Below, in pieces: positions 1 through 8,721 of a stretch of 64,000 bases of DNA (positions within the stretch are counted from its first letter, which is position 1; every line of letters begins with the position of its first letter). Both the position numbers and the translations under genes were made by a program. The stretch covers positions 1 to 64,000 of the forward strand of contig NZ_BQHJ01000016.1 of NCBI RefSeq assembly GCF_021603645.1, given 5' to 3'. The stretch comes from Pseudomonas pseudonitroreducens. Lineage in GTDB: Bacteria; Pseudomonadota; Gammaproteobacteria; Pseudomonadales; Pseudomonadaceae. Under the pieces are notes generated by a model. It was not told the DNA's origin, did no database searches, and saw only the letters and a list, made by a program, of their open reading frames with translations.

Positions 1-74
1 ATCACCACTCTCACCTTCGAATCTCTGTAAGTACTTGATTTTCAAGTTCTTTCAGCGCTTCGTCGCTGGGAGTG
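1..74 (-). other. Start of rRNA-type transcript leader (partial)
   Basis: This stretch lies directly downstream of the leftward TATAAT promoter and contains no ORF. It would be the 5' leader of the stable-RNA transcript. The mature RNA is outside the window, so whether it is 16S rRNA or another stable RNA is inferred from promoter type and remembered synteny. Confidence 0.5.
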
Positions 75-75
75 G

Positions 76-135
76 TGCGCATTATAGGGAGTTTAAATTA
101 GCCGTCAACGACTAATTTAAACTTTCTGCAAAAAA
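76..135 (-). promoter_or_regulatory. Strong stable-RNA (rRNA-type) promoter firing leftward
   Basis: On the minus strand a -35 TTGACG (103-108) and a perfect -10 TATAAT (81-86) are separated by 16 bp. They are followed by a GC-rich discriminator (GCGCACC) and preceded by an A/T-rich block resembling an UP element. This is the architecture of Pseudomonas rRNA promoters under stringent control. In P. aeruginosa an rRNA operon lies beside the same MFS transporter and bet genes, so the RNA genes should be just left of the window. A perfect 12-bp inverted repeat (90-101 and 112-123) spans the spacer and upstream element. Confidence 0.8.
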
Positions 136-147
136 CTGTCCGCTCGA

Positions 148-1467
148 TCAGCTTACCGCTATCCCCTGCCCTACCAGCCGGCGCTCCTGGCGCAGCAGAT
201 AGGCCCCCACCAGCAGCCCCACTACGCACAGGGCCACCACATAGTAGGCCGGGCCCAGCGGGTCTTCCTTCATAAGGAGGGCAACGACCATGGGTGTCAG
301 CCCGCCGAAGATGGCGTAGGCCAGGTTGTAGGAGAAGGACAGCCCGGTGAAGCGCACCACCGCCGGGAAGGCGTTGACCATTACGTAAGGCACTGCGCCA
401 ATGACGCCGACACACAGGCCGGTAATCGCATACAGCGGGAACAGCCAGTCGGGGTGTGCCTTCAGGGTGGTATAGAAGGTCCAGGAGACGACACCCAGCA
501 GGATGCTTCCCACTATAAAGGTGCGACCCGCGCCAAAGCGGTCGGCAAGGCGACCGGCCAGGATGCAACCGACACTCAGGCAGACGATGGCCAGGCTATT
601 GGCCTTCAGCGAGGTCGCCGCGTCGATGCCATAAACGGTCTGCAGTACCGAGGGGGTCATCAGGATCACCACCACGATGCCGGCGGACAGCACCCAGGTC
701 AGCAGCATGGACAGCACCACCGCCGGACGATGCTCACGCACCACCACGCCCAGCGGCACTTCCTCGGCCAGCTGCTTGCGCAATTGCAGTTCGGCGAACA
801 CCGGCGTCTCGTGCAGCCAGCGGCGCAGGTAGACGGAGAACAGGCCGAAGATGCCGCCCAGCAGGAACGGGATACGCCAGGCGTAGCCCTGCACTTCCTC
901 GGCGCTGTAGACACTGTTGATCAGGGTCGCCACCAGCGAACCGATGAGAATGCCCGCGGTCAGACCCGACGTCAGCGTGCCGCAGGCGTAGCCTACATGG
1001 CGATGCGGGACGTGCTCGGCGACGAACACCCAGGCCCCCGGCACTTCACCACCAATGGCCGCGCCCTGGATAACGCGCAGCAGCAGGAGCGCCAGCGGCG
1101 CCCAGATGCCGATCTGCGCGTAGGTCGGCAGCAGGCCCATGATCAGTGTCGGTACGGCCATCAGGAAAATGCTCAGGGTGAACATCTTCTTGCGCCCGAG
1201 CAGGTCGCCGAAGTGCGCCATGACCACACCGCCCAGCGGGCGCGCCAGGTAACCGGCAGCGAACAGGCCGAAGGTCTGCAACTGGCGCAGCCAGTCGGGC
1301 ATGTCGGCGGGGAAGAACAGCTTGCCGACCACGGTGGCGAAGAACACGAAGATGATGAAGTCGTAGAACTCCAGGGCGCCGCCCAGGGCGGACAGCGAAA
1401 GAGTCTTGTAGTCGCTGCGGGTCAACGGACGTGACGCGGGCGCGGCAGGAGCGTTCACAGAAGGCAT
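148..1467 (-). CDS. MFS transporter, metabolite:H+ symporter type
   Basis: A 439-residue inner-membrane transporter of the major facilitator superfamily with about 12 hydrophobic segments. The signature GDLLGRKKMF after TM2/3 (residues 87-96) and a second DRFGAG loop between the halves place it near the ProP/ShiA-like metabolite:H+ symporters. The substrate cannot be read from sequence; these proteins carry organic acids or osmolytes. I chose the ATG at 1467 because the residues before it in the longer frame are not membrane-like and overlap the promoter side of the divergent thioesterase; its Shine-Dalgarno is weak. It lies between an rRNA promoter and the bet region, as in P. aeruginosa. 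Confidence 0.8.
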   Translation of the reverse strand: MPSVNAPAAPASRPLTRSDYKTLSLSALGGALEFYDFIIFVFFATVVGKLFFPADMPDWLRQLQTFGLFAAGYLARPLGGVVMAHFGDLLGRKKMFTLSIFLMAVPTLIMGLLPTYAQIGIWAPLALLLLRVIQGAAIGGEVPGAWVFVAEHVPHRHVGYACGTLTSGLTAGILIGSLVATLINSVYSAEEVQGYAWRIPFLLGGIFGLFSVYLRRWLHETPVFAELQLRKQLAEEVPLGVVVREHRPAVVLSMLLTWVLSAGIVVVILMTPSVLQTVYGIDAATSLKANSLAIVCLSVGCILAGRLADRFGAGRTFIVGSILLGVVSWTFYTTLKAHPDWLFPLYAITGLCVGVIGAVPYVMVNAFPAVVRFTGLSFSYNLAYAIFGGLTPMVVALLMKEDPLGPAYYVVALCVVGLLVGAYLLRQERRLVGQGIAVS

Positions 1468-1587
1468 GGTGCTTGTTATCTCTGCAGGCAAGGAATCTGC
1501 GGCCGGCAGCCGCAGGTGCCGCACCATAGCAAATTGCGCGGAGGCGACACAGCGGCGCGCCCGCTGGAATTTCTCGAATTCCGGCGG

Positions 1588-1616
1588 TCGTCGCGCCGGC
1601 CCTCCCTCTATATAAT
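1588..1616 (+). promoter_or_regulatory. Candidate promoter for the thioesterase gene
   Basis: A perfect TATAAT at 1611-1616 lies 110 bp upstream of the thioesterase start. The matching -35 position (1588-1593) reads TCGTCG, only a partial match, so activity may depend on the -10 or on an activator. The transcript would carry a leader of about 100 nt. Confidence 0.4.
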
Positions 1617-1639
1617 GCGGGCAGGCCGATCAAAAGCTG

Positions 1640-1680
1640 TCCCAAGGCCTTGCGCCGGCAGGTGTCTTGGGAGAGTTTTT
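1640..1680 (+). terminator. Terminator-like hairpin in thioesterase leader (possible attenuator)
   Basis: TCCCAAG (1640-1646) pairs with CTTGGGA (1666-1672) and is followed by GAG and five T residues ending at 1680. It lies between the candidate promoter and the start codon, where an intrinsic terminator would reduce expression of the downstream gene. No known riboswitch class was recognised. Confidence 0.4.
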
Positions 1681-1693
1681 CCATACCCTCACC

Positions 1694-1729
1694 ATGAGTA
1701 CGCCGGGGGCAAGAGGCCCTTACCTATGA
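1694..1729 (+). CDS. Possible 11-codon upstream ORF overlapping the thioesterase start
   Basis: ATG at 1694 opens the peptide MSTPGARGPYL. Its TGA (1727-1729) overlaps the thioesterase ATG (1726-1728) in an ATGA arrangement, which would allow translational coupling. There is no convincing Shine-Dalgarno at normal spacing, so it may not be translated. Confidence 0.25.
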   Translation: MSTPGARGPYL

Positions 1730-2130
1730 TCGAGCTCGAACAAGAAGATCCTATCCCGCAGGGCGACCTGGCCTTGCAGATCACCGCCCTGCCGCGCGAG
1801 ACCAACGGCTTCGGCGATATCTTCGGTGGCTGGCTGGTGGCGCAGATGGATCTTGCCGGAACCGCCATGTCCAGCCGCATTGCCGGAGGCCGGGTGGCCA
1901 CGGTAGCCATCGACCGCATGGCCTTCCTGGTCCCGGTCGCTGTTGGCGCGCAGCTCTCCTTCTATACGCAGACCCTGGAAGTAGGCCGCAGCTCGATCCG
2001 TATGCTGGTCGAAGTGTGGAGCGACGACCCGCTGTCCAGCGAATGGCGCAAGGTCACCGAGGCTGTATTCGTCTTCGTCGCCATCGACGGCAGCGGCCGT
2101 ACCCGTCCGGTTCCTCCGCGTCGTGGCTGA
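1726..2130 (+). CDS. Acyl-CoA thioesterase, hotdog fold (YciA-like)
   Basis: A 134-residue cytoplasmic hotdog-fold protein. The segment ETNGFGDIFGGWLVAQ with an aspartate in the following helix (residues about 20-45) matches the active-site region of YciA/ACOT-type acyl-CoA thioesterases, which hydrolyse acyl-CoA to free CoA and fatty acid. The usual family length is 130-150 residues. The start at 1726 has AAGAGG (1711-1716) as ribosome binding site; a longer in-frame extension to 1516 has no protein character. It is divergent from the MFS gene and convergent with betA, sharing a terminator with it. The physiological acyl-CoA is unknown. Confidence 0.8.
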   Translation: MIELEQEDPIPQGDLALQITALPRETNGFGDIFGGWLVAQMDLAGTAMSSRIAGGRVATVAIDRMAFLVPVAVGAQLSFYTQTLEVGRSSIRMLVEVWSDDPLSSEWRKVTEAVFVFVAIDGSGRTRPVPPRRG

Positions 2131-2135
2131 TAACT

Positions 2136-2165
2136 GAAAACGCCGGCTCTCTTGCCGGCGTTTTC
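2136..2165. terminator. Bidirectional intrinsic terminator between thioesterase and betA
   Basis: A perfect 12-bp hairpin: GAAAACGCCGGC (2136-2147), a 6-nt loop, and GCCGGCGTTTTC (2154-2165). T runs on both strands let it end the rightward thioesterase transcript and the leftward bet transcript. Confidence 0.85.
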
Positions 2166-2182
2166 GTCTCTACTGCAGGGAA

Positions 2183-3973
<1,791 letters not shown>

Positions 3974-3993
3974 TCATGGCTCGATCGCGGCGA

Positions 3994-5466
3994 TCAGAAC
4001 ACCGAGGTGTAGTCGCCCAGCTCTACCTGTACGGATTTGATGCGAGTGTAGTGAGCCAGGGTGGTCAGGCCGTTCTCACGACCGACACCCGATTGCTTGT
4101 ATCCGCCAACCGGCATCTCGGCCGGCGATTCGCCCCAGGTGTTGATCCAGCAGATGCCCGCTTCCAGGCGGTGAATCGCCCGGTGCGCGCGGGTCAGGTC
4201 CTGGGTGACGACGCCAGCGGCGAGGCCGTATTCGGTGTCGTTGGCGCGGCGGATGGCCTCGTCTTCGCTGTCGTAGACGAGGATGCTCATGACCGGCCCG
4301 AAGATTTCCTCGCGGACGATGGTCATGTCGTCACGGCAGTCAGTGAACACAGTCGGCGCGACGTACGCGCCCTGGCCGAACTCGCCATGGGTGACGCGCT
4401 CGCCACCGCACAGCAGGCGGGCCTTCTGCTCTTTGCCGGACTCTATATAGGAGAGCACGCTCTCCATGTGCGGGAAGCTCACCAGCGGGCCGAAGTTGGT
4501 GTTCTCGTCCTGCGGGTTGCCCTGGCGGATGCGCTTCACGCGCTCCAGCACCTTGGCCTCGAAGCGCGCCTGCAGGTTGCGCGGGATGAACACGCGGGTG
4601 CCGTTGGTGCAGACCTGGCCGGAGCTGAAGAAGTTGGCCATGACGGCGATATCAGCGGCACGGTCGAGGTTCGCGTCCTCGAAGATGATCAGCGGCGACT
4701 TGCCGCCCAGCTCCATGGTGACTTCCTTGAGCGAGGAACTGGAAGCGCTGGCCATGACCTTCTTGCCGGTGGCGGTGCCGCCGGTGAAGGAAATCTTCTC
4801 GATCAGCGGGTGCTCGGTCAGCCACTGGCCGACTTCGCGGCCGCTGCCGGTGAGGACGTTGAACACGCCATCGGGCAGGCCGGCCTCGGTGTAGATCTCG
4901 GCGAGCTTGAGCACGGACAGCGGAGTGACTTCGCTGGGCTTGAAGATCATCGCGTTGCCGGCAGCCAGGGCCGGCGCGGATTTCCACAGGGCGATCTGGA
5001 TCGGGTAGTTCCAGGCGCCGATGCCGGCGACCACGCCCAGTGGCTCGCGGCGGGTGTAGACGAAACTGGTGTCGCGCAGCGGGATCTGCTCGCCTTCGAT
5101 GGCGGGCACCAGGCCGGCGTAATACTCGAGCACGTCGGCGCCGGTGACGATGTCGACGAAGCGGGTTTCGGCCAGCGGCTTGCCGGTGTCGAGGGTTTCC
5201 AGCTCGGCGAGCTCGTCGTTGCGTTCGCGGAGGATGTCGACGGCGCGACGCAGGATGCGCGAGCGTTGCATGGCGGTCATCGCCGCCCAGACTTTCTGCC
5301 CTTGCACCGCGCTCTGCACGGCACGCTCGACGTCTTCCTTCGAGGCGCGTTGTACCTGGGCGAGGACTTCACCGTTGGCCGGATTGATGGTCTCGAAGGT
5401 GGCGCCGCTGGTGGCTTCCACGTAGCGACCGCCAATGTAGAGCTTCTGTACTTCGAATCGAGCCAT
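3994..5466 (-). CDS. betB: Betaine aldehyde dehydrogenase
   Basis: A 490-residue NAD(P)+-dependent aldehyde dehydrogenase converting betaine aldehyde to glycine betaine. ALDH motifs are all present: the MELGGKSP glutamate (about residue 252) and the catalytic cysteine in [13 protein letters not shown] (about 286). Length is identical to the known Pseudomonas enzyme. The start [13 protein letters not shown] at 5466 was chosen over upstream in-frame codons because it matches the family N terminus. It lies 46 bp downstream of betI and about 130 bp upstream of betA, so co-transcription is likely. Confidence 0.97.
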   Translation of the reverse strand: MARFEVQKLYIGGRYVEATSGATFETINPANGEVLAQVQRASKEDVERAVQSAVQGQKVWAAMTAMQRSRILRRAVDILRERNDELAELETLDTGKPLAETRFVDIVTGADVLEYYAGLVPAIEGEQIPLRDTSFVYTRREPLGVVAGIGAWNYPIQIALWKSAPALAAGNAMIFKPSEVTPLSVLKLAEIYTEAGLPDGVFNVLTGSGREVGQWLTEHPLIEKISFTGGTATGKKVMASASSSSLKEVTMELGGKSPLIIFEDANLDRAADIAVMANFFSSGQVCTNGTRVFIPRNLQARFEAKVLERVKRIRQGNPQDENTNFGPLVSFPHMESVLSYIESGKEQKARLLCGGERVTHGEFGQGAYVAPTVFTDCRDDMTIVREEIFGPVMSILVYDSEDEAIRRANDTEYGLAAGVVTQDLTRAHRAIHRLEAGICWINTWGESPAEMPVGGYKQSGVGRENGLTTLAHYTRIKSVQVELGDYTSVF

Positions 5467-5512
5467 GGTGCGGTGGTCCTCTCTTGTCGGTGTCAGCGCA
5501 AGGCTGCGCCCG

Positions 5513-6106
5513 CTATCCGGGGCGCTTGGCCAGTTGTTGGTCGAGGTAGTCGTAGGCAATCGCCAACGCCTGCTCGGTGTCGAAGGCGTCGCCCGAGAGC
5601 GCGCCCCGCAGCCAGAGGCCGTCGATCAGCGCGGCCAGCCCGCGGGCGGCGCTGCGTGCCTGGGCCAGCGGCAGTTCGCGGCGGAACTGGCTGCACAGGT
5701 TCGAATACAGCCGGTGGTCGTTGATCCGCTGCAGCCGGCGCAGCGCCGGCTGGTGCATGCTGGTTGCCCAGAAGGCCAGCCAGGTTTTCATCGCCGGACC
5801 GTTGACCTGACTGCTGTCGAAGTTGCCGGCGATGATGGCCCGCAGGTGCGAGCGCGGTTCATCGTTGCGCAAGGTAGCGCGGCGCTCGGCGACGGCCTTG
5901 CTCAATGCCGACATCAAATGTCGCATCGTCGCTTCCAGCAGTCCGTTCTTGTCCTGGAAGTAGTGGCTGATGATGCCGTTGGAGACCCCCGCCAGGCGGG
6001 CGATCAGGGCGATGCTGGCGTCGCTCATGCCCACCTGGTCCACCGCCTCGAGGGTCGCGTGGATCAGTTGGGAACGGCGAATCGGCTGCATACCGACCTT
6101 GGGCAT
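5513..6106 (-). CDS. betI: Choline-responsive TetR-family repressor BetI
   Basis: A 197-residue TetR-family protein, the exact BetI length. The N-terminal helix-turn-helix (about residues 28-50, [19 protein letters not shown]) is typical, and the C-terminal ligand domain contains the aromatic WLAFWA segment of choline-binding BetI proteins. It represses the bet operon in the absence of choline. RBS GAAGAGGAGA lies just upstream of the ATG. A BetI-type operator lies 70-90 bp upstream, implying autoregulation. Unlike many Pseudomonas bet loci, no choline transporter gene (betT) is adjacent on the upstream side. Confidence 0.95.
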   Translation of the reverse strand: MPKVGMQPIRRSQLIHATLEAVDQVGMSDASIALIARLAGVSNGIISHYFQDKNGLLEATMRHLMSALSKAVAERRATLRNDEPRSHLRAIIAGNFDSSQVNGPAMKTWLAFWATSMHQPALRRLQRINDHRLYSNLCSQFRRELPLAQARSAARGLAALIDGLWLRGALSGDAFDTEQALAIAYDYLDQQLAKRPG

Positions 6107-6122
6107 TTTTCAATCTCCTCTT

Positions 6123-6149
6123 CGCCGGACATGCCTGTGCCGTCCGGCG
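6123..6149 (-). promoter_or_regulatory. Hairpin in betI 5' untranslated region
   Basis: CGCCGGAC (6123-6130) and GTCCGGCG (6142-6149) form a perfect 8-bp stem with an 11-nt loop, immediately upstream of the betI ribosome binding site. There is no U tract. It may influence translation or mRNA stability of betIBA. Confidence 0.4.
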
Positions 6150-6175
6150 ATACTGTGGGCCAGTCTATTTGTTTT

Positions 6176-6197
6176 TTATTGAACGCTCAATCAATCA
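6176..6197 (-). promoter_or_regulatory. BetI-type operator
   Basis: The palindrome ATTGA (6178-6182), ACGC, TCAAT (6187-6191) sits in an A/T-rich block. On the minus strand it reads TTGATTGAGCGTTCAATAAA, close to known BetI operators (TTGATTGGACGTTCAAT type). It is located between the presumed promoter and betI. Confidence 0.7.
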
Positions 6198-6374
6198 AGA
6201 ATATGCTGCGTTGCATCAAGACCTCCGAAGCTCCCGCATGGCGGGGCCTATACCGTTCATCGCTGCGCCATATTCCCGCCGGCAAGGATCGCAGAATCCG
6301 CGCCTGATGTGTCGTAGCCGCTCTCCCCGGTGACGTCGCCTGACGGCACCCGCCCGTTGCGACGGGCCTTCCAC

Positions 6375-6404
6375 AGCCCGGCCATGCGCCGGGCTTTCTT
6401 TTTG
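6375..6404 (+). terminator. Intrinsic terminator, rightward
   Basis: AGCCCGGC (6375-6382), loop CATGC, GCCGGGCT (6388-6395), then TTCTTTTT. It is well formed, but no supported rightward gene precedes it. The 390-bp stretch from 6198 to 6587 holds only this terminator, a repeat pair and a weak 34-codon ORF (6204-6307), so it may be the remnant of a deleted gene or the end of an unrecognised small transcript. Confidence 0.6.
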
Positions 6405-6414
6405 GGTTCTCGTT

Positions 6415-6505
6415 GTAGGAGCGAGCTTGCTCGCGAATGGATTCATCGGCAGCACCAGCGTCGGGCGGTTCGCGAGCAAAGACTGGGCGTCCCCCTCGCT
6501 CCTAC
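6415..6505. repeat. REP-like inverted pair, GTAGGAGCGAGC family
   Basis: The left copy GTAGGAGCGAGCTTGCTCGC begins at 6415. The right copy is inverted and ends CTCGCTCCTAC at 6505, with a degenerate internal part. Homologous pairs occur at 39936-40024, 44615-44680 and 52852-52928. Confidence 0.85.
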
Positions 6506-6587
6506 AGATCACGGCGTGACCTGGCGCAAGCGATCGAGAACGCGAGGGACTATGGTTTGAGCCACACCCCTCGCGAGGATCGCCGCC

Positions 6588-7148
6588 ATGTCGCAACACC
6601 CGCTCTGGCAAGCCCTGGGCCGCCACTGGAAATGGATCGCCCTGCGGGGCGTTGCCGCACTGCTGTTCGGCATCCTGGCGATGGTCTGGCCAGGCATTGT
6701 GCTGACCGTCATGGTGCTTTTCTTCGGCGCCTACGCCTTTGTCGACGGCCTGTTCACCCTGATCGCCGCCGCGCAGATGCGCGAATCCGGTCGGCCACTG
6801 TGGCCGCTGGTGCTGGTGGGTTTGCTGGGAATCATCGCCGGACTGGTCGCCTTCTTCTGGCCACAACTCACGGCGCTGGGCCTGCTGATGCTGATCGCCG
6901 GCTGGGCACTGGTGATGGGCGTGCTGCAGATCATCGCCGCCATCCGCCTGCGCAAGGCGCTGCAGAACGAATGGTGGCTGGGGCTTTCCGGCGCGGTATC
7001 GGTACTGTTCGGCGTACTGATGATTGGCAACCCCGGGGCCGGGGCGATCGCCGTGGCCTGGGTGATCGGCGCTTACTCGGTGTTCTTCGGCGTGCTGCTG
7101 ATCCTGCTTGCCCTGCGCCTGCGCAAGACTTCCACCTTCAATGCCTGA
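6588..7148 (+). CDS. HdeD-like membrane protein (DUF308)
   Basis: A 186-residue polytopic membrane protein with six predicted transmembrane segments arranged as three hairpins, separated by short basic loops (RLRKAL, RLRKTS). This is the pattern of the HdeD/DUF308 family, linked in E. coli to acid resistance; the molecular function is unknown. The ATG at 6588 is preceded by GAGGATCG. The last codons overlap the start of the next small gene by 8 bp (ATGCCTGA), so the two are probably translationally coupled. Confidence 0.85.
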   Translation: MSQHPLWQALGRHWKWIALRGVAALLFGILAMVWPGIVLTVMVLFFGAYAFVDGLFTLIAAAQMRESGRPLWPLVLVGLLGIIAGLVAFFWPQLTALGLLMLIAGWALVMGVLQIIAAIRLRKALQNEWWLGLSGAVSVLFGVLMIGNPGAGAIAVAWVIGAYSVFFGVLLILLALRLRKTSTFNA

Positions 7149-7311
7149 GGAGCGGGACTGGTGCCTGCTGCGCCTGGATGACAATGGCAACCGCTTCGTC
7201 ATGCGTCGCCAGCTGACCCGCGCCGAGGCCGAAGCCCTGGCGCGGGACTACCAGGCGCGCGGCCACAAGCAGAGCTACTGGGCGGAGCGCGAGACGCCCC
7301 GCCCGGCCTGA
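7141..7311 (+). CDS. Small conserved hypothetical protein
   Basis: A 56-residue soluble, charged protein. It starts MPEERDWCLLRLDDNG and contains LTRAEAEALARDYQARGHKQSYW, consistent with a small beta-alpha fold. I recall similar short proteins in other pseudomonads but no function. The ATG at 7141 lies inside the end of the HdeD-like gene (8-bp overlap); an upstream in-frame start at 7108 would only read DNA already coding for HdeD. The stop is 1 bp from the end of the convergent YeeE-like gene, leaving no room for a terminator. Confidence 0.65.
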   Translation: MPEERDWCLLRLDDNGNRFVMRRQLTRAEAEALARDYQARGHKQSYWAERETPRPA

Positions 7312-7312
7312 C

Positions 7313-8524
7313 TCAGCAGCCGGTCAGGCGCGCTTCCACGCGCTCGGCGGGGAAGAAGATCGGCCGCAGGCGCACCCCCACGGTATTGCCGAAGAACGCC
7401 GCCACCAGCCACAACCAGCCATGCAAGCTGCCGGAAGCGATACCGCTGAAGTACGCACCGATGTTACAGCCGTAGGCCAGGCGCGCGCCGTAGCCCAGCA
7501 GCAGGCCACCGATCACCGCCGCGACCAGCGAGCGTGCCGGAATTTTCAGGCTCGGGGCGAAACGCCCGGCAAGGCCGGCAGCCAGCAGCGCGCCGATCAT
7601 GATGCCGAAGTCCATCACGCTGGTGACGTCCTGCCACACTGGCGCTGCCAGTGCCTTGGCGTTGGCTTCGGCCTGCCAGAAGGCCCACTGGTCCACAGCG
7701 ATGCCAAGACTCTCGAACGCCTTCGCGCCCCACAGGGCGAAAGCCGAGGTGACGCCCCACGGACGCCCGGCCAGTGCCAGGGTGGCGAAGTTCAGCAGCG
7801 CCAGCGCGATGGCACCCCAAACCAGCGGCCAGGGGCCGCGCAGGAAACGACCTGCGCCGTGCTCGCCGTTGCTCGCGATCAGCTCCAGCACACCGTGACG
7901 GCGGCGCTCCAGTACCACGCTGATGGCGGCGATGGCGGCGAACAGCGCCAGGCTCAGCGCCAGCGCCGGGAACAGGCCGAGAGACTGGACGATGGAAGTC
8001 GGTGGCAGCGACGGCAGGGCGAACCACCAGCCGATGTGGTGAGTGGCGACCACCGAACCGATGATGAAGAACAGCAGCGTCACCAGCATTCGAGCGTTGC
8101 CGCCGCCCACGGTGAACAGCGTGCCGGAGGCGCAGCCACCGCCCAGTTGCATGCCGATGCCGAAGATGAAGGCGCCAACGATGACCGAAGTGCCAGCCGG
8201 AGAGACCAGACCTTTCACTGGCTCGCCAAACAAGGTGCCAGCCGCGAGCGCCGGGAAGAACAGCAGCACCGCGATCGCCAGCATCACCATCTGCGCACGC
8301 AGGCCGGCGCCCCGGCGCTCACGGATGAACACACGCCAGGCGGAGGTGAAGCCGAAGGCCGCGTGGTAGAGCGTCAGCCCCAGCGCGCCGCCGACCAGGA
8401 ACAGCAGCGCCTGTCGCCCGCTGACCGCCTGGGCGAGGAACGACGCGCCGGCCAGCAGCAGGAGGAAGGCGATCCAGAGCGCGCTGGACTTGCGCTCGGG
8501 AACGGTGGACAGGGCTAGGCTCAT
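7313..8524 (-). CDS. YeeE/YedE-family sulfur-compound transporter (TsuA-like)
   Basis: A 403-residue membrane protein with about 10 hydrophobic segments and the two family signatures: GGGCASGTLFTVGGG (cysteine 131) and YGCNIGAYFSG near the C terminus. Characterised members (TsuA) import thiosulfate through a relay of cysteines at such positions, so sulfur-compound uptake is the likely role. The ATG at 8524 has GGAG in good position. No TusA or rhodanese partner gene is next to it, unlike many YeeE loci, so the exact substrate is uncertain. Confidence 0.85.
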   Translation of the reverse strand: MSLALSTVPERKSSALWIAFLLLLAGASFLAQAVSGRQALLFLVGGALGLTLYHAAFGFTSAWRVFIRERRGAGLRAQMVMLAIAVLLFFPALAAGTLFGEPVKGLVSPAGTSVIVGAFIFGIGMQLGGGCASGTLFTVGGGNARMLVTLLFFIIGSVVATHHIGWWFALPSLPPTSIVQSLGLFPALALSLALFAAIAAISVVLERRRHGVLELIASNGEHGAGRFLRGPWPLVWGAIALALLNFATLALAGRPWGVTSAFALWGAKAFESLGIAVDQWAFWQAEANAKALAAPVWQDVTSVMDFGIMIGALLAAGLAGRFAPSLKIPARSLVAAVIGGLLLGYGARLAYGCNIGAYFSGIASGSLHGWLWLVAAFFGNTVGVRLRPIFFPAERVEARLTGC

Positions 8525-8633
8525 GGCGACTCCAGGGATGCTTTTTCAAGAGGGGCAGCATTCTAGGGAGCGTAGTGCCTCGCGCCAACTTCGTAAGTCA
8601 GCTAAGGAAATAACCAGGCGTTAGGACACGACG

Positions 8634-8721
8634 CAGGGCGCATAACGCCTCAAGCGTTATCCGCCAATAACTCCGAGCCAGGGGCCGGATGGCAGATAAC
8701 CGCTCACGCCTATCCGCCCTA
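8634..8721. repeat. Inverted repeat, GTAGGGCG-TTATCCGCC family
   Basis: Two inverted copies of a GGGCGCATAACGC / GCGTTATCCGCC unit, the right one running into the last codon of the MocR gene. The same family occurs at 23764, 25541, 26945, 51176, 53535 and 57395. Confidence 0.75.

Noticed and set aside
6204-6307. 34-codon ORF (MLRCIKTSEAPAWRG...) upstream of the orphan terminator
   Set aside because: No Shine-Dalgarno, composition not protein-like, and no known relative. Kept only as a note in the gap description.
6330-6560. ORFs translated from REP-like repeats (for example peptides with CRSELARE)
   Set aside because: The peptide CRSELARE is simply the translation of the GTAGGAGCGAGC repeat and recurs at every copy.
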